NCBI GenBank assembly: GCA_934047225.1
Contig: OW203987.1
Span: 6,909,501-6,973,500, forward strand
Origin: Ypsolopha sequella
Taxonomy: Eukaryota > Arthropoda > Insecta > Lepidoptera > Ypsolophidae
Length of the DNA stretch: 64,000 nt
Direction of reading: 5' to 3'
Positions within the stretch are counted from its first letter, which is position 1. Every line of letters begins with the position of its first letter. The notes under the pieces were generated by a model. It was not told where the DNA came from. It made no database searches and was given only the letters and a program-made list of their open reading frames with translations. Shown piece after piece: positions 57,824-64,000 of this stretch. The translations under genes were made by a program, and so were the position numbers.

Positions 57824-58793
57824 ATGCAGTGCATCAAGATTCAAATGATACTCGTACCTATGTTTCAGAATGCCAGCGCACAAGCAAACTTCCCACTAGC
57901 AGCTGTAGATGCTGGTGGGATTTATAGAGGACCACCGAGACTTGGCTGTTGGGAATTAACTAACAGTGGGCCACATGCGAAGCACCAAGCCAAGTCTCAG
58001 TGGGAAACATTGGCGGCACGACTGAATGCTGTGGGGGTTGGTACCACAAAAACAAGCGCGTAATGGAAAGATGTGATTAATTGGAAAAGGCAGTATTTTA
58101 ATATTTTATCAAAATGTTGATGGTTGTGATTGTCTTTATTGTATTTACTTGGTCACAAAACTAATATTTTGTCGTTTAACTGCATGTGGGATGCTCAACA
58201 CCACCACCGCTCGAGCTGCCAGAGTTCTTGGGGGAACCTGTGAGCCCGCCTCTGCCAGAACCTGTGGAGGCTTCGCCAACCCCATCAGCAGTGCCGCCAC
58301 CTCCTAGAGCCCCTAGCCTCCAATGGGAGTGTGAGTTTTAATCCATTTGCTTATATTCTGATAAAGTGAAGTCAGCCAGTCCAAGATGTAACATGTGGCC
58401 ACACATAAAACGTACATGTAGATATGTATCAATAACATTGTTTTTATTTACAGTTTAACCGAGCACAGCAACAGTGCCGCCAACTAGAGCCCCTGCTCCT
58501 GGCGCAACCACTGAGAAGTCAAGGAGTGAGTTATTATACATTTGCTTAGTTTTTGTTAACATTCAGATAAAGTGAAGTTGGTCAGTCCAAAGATGTAATA
58601 TGTAGGTATGTATTGATGACATTGTTTTTTTTTTACAGTTGAACCCATGGCACCCCGGTGGGCCCTGCAAATTGAGGAGCGCAGGGTGACTGCAGAGGAG
58701 CAGGCGGCTGCAGTGTTGAGCAGTATTTCTGCTGCTGTATCAGAAAACACTAGAACATTGGCTCAAATAGCACAGTTGCTGGAGAGAATATAA
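57824..58793 (+). pseudogene. Myb/SANT-like DNA-binding protein remnant, 4 exons
   Basis: Exon A (to 58063) ends AKHQAKSQWETLAARLNAVG, VGTTKTSA, then an in-frame TAA where Gln is expected, and WKDVINWKRQYFNILSK continues in frame. This is the Myb_DNA-bind_5/zeste-like domain. Exon B (about 58190-58330) is Pro-rich (TPPPLELPEFLGEPVSPPLP). Exon C (58469-58525) and exon D (58639-58793) follow with GT-AG sites; D ends TLAQIAQLLERI, stop. Such proteins are often the accessory protein of Harbinger transposons or domesticated relatives. The stop and lost exon A 5' end suggest decay. Confidence 0.7.
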
Positions 58794-59735
58794 TATACTA
58801 GCTGACCCGGCGAACTTCGTTCCGCCTAACAGTCTAATAATATCGTGTTAACTTTAGTTAAACTTAATTTAGGATTTCATTAAGGTAATAACATTAATAC
58901 AACTTTTTTTTTGCAAATACAGAAATGTTTTATTGCTTGCCATTGCGAAAGAAGAATGGCAGGGACCCATGTAGTTTCATAGGCTTAGCGTAGGGTATTG
59001 AATATATGCAGAAATAATAGTTCTTGGAATAACTAAGAAAAAAAGGTAATCGCAGTATATTTTTAAAACTTGGGGTTTAGATGTTATTTAATGATATCAG
59101 AACGCTAGATAAATAAACACTGTACATTAATACGTATAGTGGTTGGTTTCTTTTATATGCGTAGTTTTTTCAACAGATGGCACCACATGCTGTTTGCATT
59201 CGTAAAATTAATTAATTAATTAATTGTTATTCGATAACTTATCCGATATTTTATTACTTATTCTGCTATTCGGAGCGGAGAAGAATACACCAAAAAAGAC
59301 ATAACTAACATCTATCCAGCCGATCTTGAGTTATAAGTGGTGTAACTAACACGACTTTGTTTTATATATTTAGATGATGTTTCCTCAACGAACCAGTAGA
59401 TTCACTGATCTTGGACACATTATATATTTTTACTGCAACATGCTATTTCAGTCATTGTTCTAGTGCTTTCTTTTATACCCTGTTTACTTTATTTTAATAT
59501 ATTTTGTTTTGAGTGTATAATTGTTACCGACTTAACTTACTTATTGCTGTTTATCTTGTGTTATGCATCGGTGGAAATTGGTTATTTGATTCGTTTTTAT
59601 ATAACATTCTGCCGCATTTTATTGGCTGTTAATCATCATTATGATGGTGAATCACCCTGTTTTATTGGCATCATCCTAATAAAATTAAATAATTCAAAAT
59701 ATAATAATTTTTGTTTATCATTCTTGTCTAAAAGT
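58794..59735. other. Dispersed-repeat end and unassigned DNA
   Basis: CTAGCTGACCCGGCGAACTT at 58799 is the start of a repeat common in insects. An (AATT)n tract is at about 59207-59224. The frame 59463-59888 begins in AT-rich DNA and runs into the next SINE, so it is not a gene. Confidence 0.4.
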
Positions 59736-60110
59736 CTCTATCCATCCATCAGCCTAGTTCGTCCACTGCTGGACATAAGCCTTTCCATGAATTTGCCACT
59801 CCCGGCGGTCATCCTGGAAGAATTGCCCATACTCACACGCTGGGCAGGCGGGTTGGTGAGCGCGGTATCGGAACCCTCGCACCAGTGACGCCGCTGCCCG
59901 TCATCAGTCTGTTCCATATAAGGCCCGGCTATTAGGGATGGACATACCGCCATCCAACGGTCCCAGGCATGGTGGGCCTCTTGGTTTTTTGCCTGTGAGC
60001 TGTCCTCTTACGCTCCCCCGAATTACTTCATGGGGGTCTCCAAGTCAGATGGTGGTACCTCCACAGTCGAGCACGGCATCAGCTCTACCACCTTCCAATG
60101 GCGAAGGCTC
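59736..60110 (-). mobile_element. RTE-tailed SINE, copy 4
   Basis: Inverted copy with GCCTAGTTCGTCCACTGCTG at the tail and GGTGGTAGAGCTGATGCCG at the head; the most complete 5' end in the window. Confidence 0.82.
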
Positions 60111-60589
60111 CATAGAAGCCGATTCCCACCGGCTAACCTTTCAGAAATACCTCGCAACTACAACTAACCATTCCACCATTCATTATTTTAATGTACAATT
60201 ATTTTCGTGTGCTTCTAACTAAGAATTACTAAAAAAACGCCGGTGCAAAACGAAAATCAAATCTTCCGTACACATTATTTCAACTCATGGTGCGCAGCGC
60301 TATGTTTGCATAAAATTGGGAGATTAATAGGCCGGTCCATTTTAGCTAACCTTGCAACGTTGCCACGTTGGGCACTATTGGGCAGGCTCCCATAGTGAGC
60401 AATGTTTGTATCGGCTTACCAAAGTCATAATTCCACCACTCGCCACTGCCACGTTCACCTAAAAGTCTGAAAATAGAACAGAGTCATTCGGGCTCGGGAT
60501 GGTCGGAGAACAAAGCGCCGAAGGACACAAACCTCAACACATGAACAAGCTCCACAGCAAGCACAATGTAAGTAATGCTAAGTAAGGTG
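60111..60589. other. Unassigned DNA, probably LINE flank
   Basis: No frame recognised; leads into the LINE tail at 60590. Confidence 0.3.
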
Positions 60590-60783
60590 GAGATGGACGG
60601 GACATTTGGCTAGACGGGATGACAGAGTGGAGCAACAAGGCCAGTGGGCAGACCACATCGTCAATTTGACGGGATCTGACTACATGCGGCGGCCACAGGA
60701 CCGACAGGATTGGTGCAATAGAAGTGAGGTCCAGCAGTGGGTCGAGAATGATGAGATTATTGTATCATGTTGGTATAATTAAA
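60590..60783 (+). pseudogene. RTE-like LINE C-terminal tail
   Basis: Reads WADHIVNLTGSDYMRRPQDR, QDWCNRSEVQQWVENDE and stops. This is the 'WaDDI---aG--W-R-AqDR--W' ending of RTE-type LINE proteins. Upstream codons are out of frame. Confidence 0.65.
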
Positions 60784-61200
60784 CTGTGTTTCATAAATTC
60801 ACAAGTTTAACAACATATTATTGTATGAGCAGAAGCAAGTTCGATTAATCAATCGAAATGTTGCTGAGGGTAGAGGCTGCTCTTAAAATGCCGAGGTTTT
60901 GGCCACAGTGGTAGATTAATTTAAATTAATATGTGAAAGCATTGACAGACTGACACGGCAGGCAATTCTAAACAATATTACTCTAAAATTATGCTATGCA
61001 GGGAGGAAAAAAACTAGTAAGTAATTAGAGTAGGAACGACGGTGCCTTTTGTATTTCTTTTCATATTTCTTAGTTTGTATTTTCCCCCGAAGTAGTCTTT
61101 TTTTCACCTTAAAAATTATATTCTAAGAAAATTAATAAGTAGGTATATCAAAATAATTTTCTTTTTTTCAGTTTTGTTACCAACCACAAGATCGACAACA
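60784..61200. other. Unassigned DNA
   Basis: AT-rich; nothing recognised. Confidence 0.3.
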
Positions 61201-61361
61201 ATTGAACGTGTGCCCGGAATAAGGGTCTATTCAATAAAAAAAAAATTAAAACGATGTTTTTAACGGAAAAAGGGTCTATATCGCATTATGATCAGAAGAT
61301 GATAGAAAAAAAGTTTTTTTTTTCATATACTTAGACCCTTTTTCTGGGCACACATTCAATT
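61201..61361. mobile_element. MITE, TIR ATTGAACGTGTGCCCGGAAT
   Basis: ATTGAACGTGTGCCCGGAAT and AAGGGTCTA on the left pair with TAGACCC and GGGCACACATTCAAT on the right. Confidence 0.75.
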
Positions 61362-61856
61362 CTAGACTTAAGATTATTTTTAAGACTTTTTAATAGATTA
61401 TAAATAAAACTTTACTTAATAACATTCTATTTATTTTTACCCGACTACGGCGAAGCAAAAATGAGGGTTATGATTTTGACCGGTATGTATGTATGAATGT
61501 TCATCTGTTCCCTCATAACTTCTAAAGTACTTATCATAATTTGACAAATAAGGTTAAATTGAATATAGCGCCCTCTAGAGGGCATAAAGTCATGAACTAC
61601 AAATAAAATATGTCTTAATTATGCCGTATTGTATTGGGTATCAAATGAAAGAGCTTAATTCGCACGTTTCAAAAATATATATATTGTTAGCTGTTGCTTG
61701 CGGCTTTGCTTGCCTGTACCCGATAATTGGGAATAATTTCTATAAAATTAAGCTTCACTCCAGTCCTTTCCGCTTCACTCCAATAAAGTGGCTCTGCTTA
61801 AACGTTATCACGAAGTTATACCCCCAAAATAATTTATATACAAAATTAGTCCAACA

Positions 61857-62265
61857 ACTAAAACCAGACTAGTGTAACATCACACTCTAAAAAGTATGAA
61901 ACAAGAAAATGTTCTCATCAGAAATTTATTGTACAAACGAATCAATATTTATCGTCTATTAAATAAACAACTTACACATACATTTAAATGTTTTTAATAA
62001 ATATTCATAGTGATGTTCAGAGGACAGTCGTTGTCATATGCTACTGTGCCCTAAAGCTTATGATCGCTTACTACTGTTAGAATGTATTGTTTTTTAGGGC
62101 AGGTGGCATAAGACCACGGCTATCCTCTGAACATCACTATGAATATTTATTAAAAACATTTAAATGTTTATTTAATAGACGATAAATATTGATTCTTTTG
62201 TACATAACAATTTCTGATGAGAATATTTTTTAGAGCGTGATATTACAGTGGTCGGGTTTTAGTTT
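61857..62265. mobile_element. Foldback MITE with long arms
   Basis: Arms of about 165 bp: CTAAAACCAGACTAGTGTAA, GAATCAATATTTATCGTCTA, AATATTCATAGTGATGTTCA, mirrored to 62265. Directly abuts the transposase tail at 62285. Confidence 0.83.
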
Positions 62266-62284
62266 TTGAACAAATTTTTTATTA

Positions 62285-62500
62285 TCTATTCCTATTAACT
62301 AGCCCATAATCTTGAATAATTGCGTTTCTCCGCGCATGACCCAACTCCAAGTCGGAGAGCTGGTGGCGAGCTGTGAGGCGGGGCGGAGCGCCAACGCCGG
62401 CGCCTTCCGTCAGCCTGCGTTCATGAGCCGCCTCTTCCGCCGTCAGTGGAGTGGATGCCACATGAGCTCTGTGAGCTGTAAGCATTTGCAATCCTTGCTG
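62285..62500 (-). pseudogene. PIF/Harbinger-type transposase C-terminal remnant
   Basis: The minus frame reads TAEEAAHERRLTEGAGVGAP, then DLELGHARRNAIIQDYGLVN. The acidic tail and G-ARR--II-DY ending resemble Harbinger nuclease C-termini. GC-rich, no catalytic motifs present. The match is by eye, so the superfamily is tentative. Confidence 0.45.
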
Positions 62501-62812
62501 CTGCTATTGGTGTGTAGTGCATCTTCCTGTCTACCAATAGGCACCTATGGAAAGGAGAAAATACTTAAATATACGTAAACATGACCAAACATTTACAATT
62601 ACAGGTAAAAATTTATTTACTCATTTCTGAGACGCATATAACTAGCCAAAGATCTTTTGCCACAAGGGGGCTATAAATGCTACCTTACAAATTATCCTGA
62701 TGGAAGAGCTCATGGAGGAACAGCAGTACTAATCAAAAACACAATAAAACATCACAAAATGCCAGCATAACGCTAATTGAATAAATGCGTGGAGACCAAG
62801 CATTTGAATACT

Positions 62813-62978
62813 ATAAAGCCGATTCCGAAGGCTTTAATTTTAGTTTTAGTGATGTCAAAACTAAATATTTTTCATTTCAAACTAGTCCTTAAGTGTTAGG
62901 TTTGGAAGCTAAATTACTTAGGAATTTTTCAAGTTTTGACAGCACTAAAACTAAAATTAAAGCCTACAGAATCGGGTT
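62813..62978. mobile_element. MITE, TIR TTAAAGCCGATTC, copy 3
   Basis: AAAGCCGATTCCGAAGGCTT ... AAAGCCTACAGAATCGGG, same core as 20647-20807. Confidence 0.83.
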
Positions 62979-63084
62979 TAATATCTACTGGTGAGCCTAC
63001 ATACTAAAAAGATTCCAGACCTACTAGACTTTTATATTTCAAAAGGTATCCCGAACCTATACTATAAGGTAGAATGACGTCTGA

Positions 63085-63590
63085 ATGGATCATAAACTCA
63101 CGCCTGTATTCCCTTGCGGGGTAGGCAAAGCGTTTCCGTCACTTTTGACAAATATTGAGGGTCATTTCAGAAAGAATGGATCCTTTGACCATACCACGAT
63201 ATACGCCCATACAATGACCACATCACAAAAATTTTCGAGTAAAATAACTTACAATAGCCTAGGCATCAATGGCATAAGTGGGCTTCGCTTGGGTCGCAGC
63301 AATGTTCCCATTCCTGGCGGTGTGGAATATCCCACTGTTAGTGGTAATTTCATTGTGTCTTCTCACAGCGGATGACCAGGAGCTCGCAGGATTCGCCTGA
63401 GAGGTAGTTCTGGAAGATGAAGTCAATATTATAACCATATTTTAAACAAAGGATGTACCATGTCACACCAAAACCAAACTAGCAAAGTTGAGATGGGTCG
63501 CAAGTCCATCGCTTACAGCAGGTGCACAACAATCGACCCATTCCCTTAGTGGTGTTTTACGACATCCACGGGAAGATATTGTGACCATGA
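63085..63590 (+). repeat. Dispersed lepidopteran repeat, ACTCACGCCTGTATTCCC start
   Basis: Begins AACTCACGCCTGTATTCCCT, GGGGTAGGCAAAGCG and contains TGTTTTACGACATCCACGGG near the end, landmarks of an abundant lepidopteran element. The open frame 63085-63375 is incidental. Confidence 0.5.
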
Positions 63591-64000
63591 ATATTTGGGT
63601 GGAATGTTTGTAATCATTGTTGTATATATTTTTTTCATTGTTCTTTGTCTCTGTGTATAAACAATGAAGATTTATAATATCTGAACTGTATATTTTATAA
63701 ATATTAATAGATATTTATTAATTGAAGAAGCATGAAATGTACAGGGCGGTTTAAAGGCGCCGCACACCGGACGCTTGTTTGCGTTGTAATTTGTCTCTGT
63801 GTCTGTTGTTGTAACGCACCGGTTGTAATGTATGAAACTCTATGAAAGATGGCAGACTGCGCACGCACGCCACGCCACGCATCCAGTCTGGCGTCTTTTA
63901 TACAGTTTCATACCTTTATCAGGCGAGGTATCCCTGATATCCCTCGGTTGTTTATCCTACTAATATTATAAATATCAAAGTTCGTATATTTGTGCCTCAA
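63591..64000. other. Window end: MITE-like block and repeat edge
   Basis: 63758-63905 has inverted GGCGCCGCACACCGGACGC / GCATCCAGTCTGGCGTC ends. 63953-64000 begins the CTACTAATATTATAAATATC repeat (as 7128), which runs out of the window. Confidence 0.45.

Noticed and set aside
59463..59888. Plus-strand 141-codon frame with hydrophobic stretches
   Set aside because: Hydrophobicity comes from AT-rich DNA (Phe, Ile, Leu codons) and the frame runs into an inverted SINE.
62312..62578. Plus-strand 88-codon frame with a Leu-rich end
   Set aside because: It is antisense to a transposase-like C-terminus; no plus-strand features support it.

Overview
The window looks like AT-rich genomic DNA from an insect, most likely a moth or butterfly. 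The reasons are GT-AG introns of very uneven length, compact GC-richer exons, and a dense load of short inverted-repeat (MITE/foldback) elements, RTE-tailed SINEs, Penelope-like elements (PLEs) and tRNA-derived SINE heads. No species can be named from sequence alone, and nothing bacterial or viral is visible.

One host gene dominates: a Rab GTPase-activating protein 1 (RabGAP1/TBC1D11-like) gene on the minus strand. Eleven coding exons can be placed (46134 down to 686) whose splice phases all match and which read through as about 571 codons from the ATG at 46128. They encode an acidic N-terminus, a PTB/PID domain (exons 3-6 of this model) and the kinesin-like (DUF3694-type) domain (exons 6-10). 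Exon 11 is the start of the linker before the TBC domain. The catalytic TBC domain and C-terminal coiled coil must lie beyond base 1. A candidate 5' UTR exon sits at about 46251-46400, so most of 46.4-64 kb is probably upstream or intergenic sequence.

Layout: 0.7-7.0 kb holds six clustered exons with short introns. The 7.0-18.4 kb intron carries an RTE LINE remnant, MITEs, SINEs, a 41-bp minisatellite and a possible internal promoter. At 18.0-20.2 kb are the two PTB exons plus a tandem, MITE-broken partial copy of one of them. The 20.2-26.4 kb intron is repeat-filled. The 26.5-43.4 kb intron holds nested transposons, including a 2-kb inverted PLE, a 55-bp x 10 minisatellite and a PLE hairpin with a hammerhead-like motif. 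Exons 2 and 1 lie at 43.5 and 46.0 kb. From 47 to 64 kb are an 850-bp foldback, two complementary deletion derivatives of a THAP-DDE transposon, a Harbinger-type transposase tail, a decayed Myb/SANT-like gene and RTE/SINE copies.

The genes do not form an operon or a system. The host gene is one membrane-traffic regulator, and almost everything else is mobile DNA that has expanded its introns and, in places, touched its splice sites.
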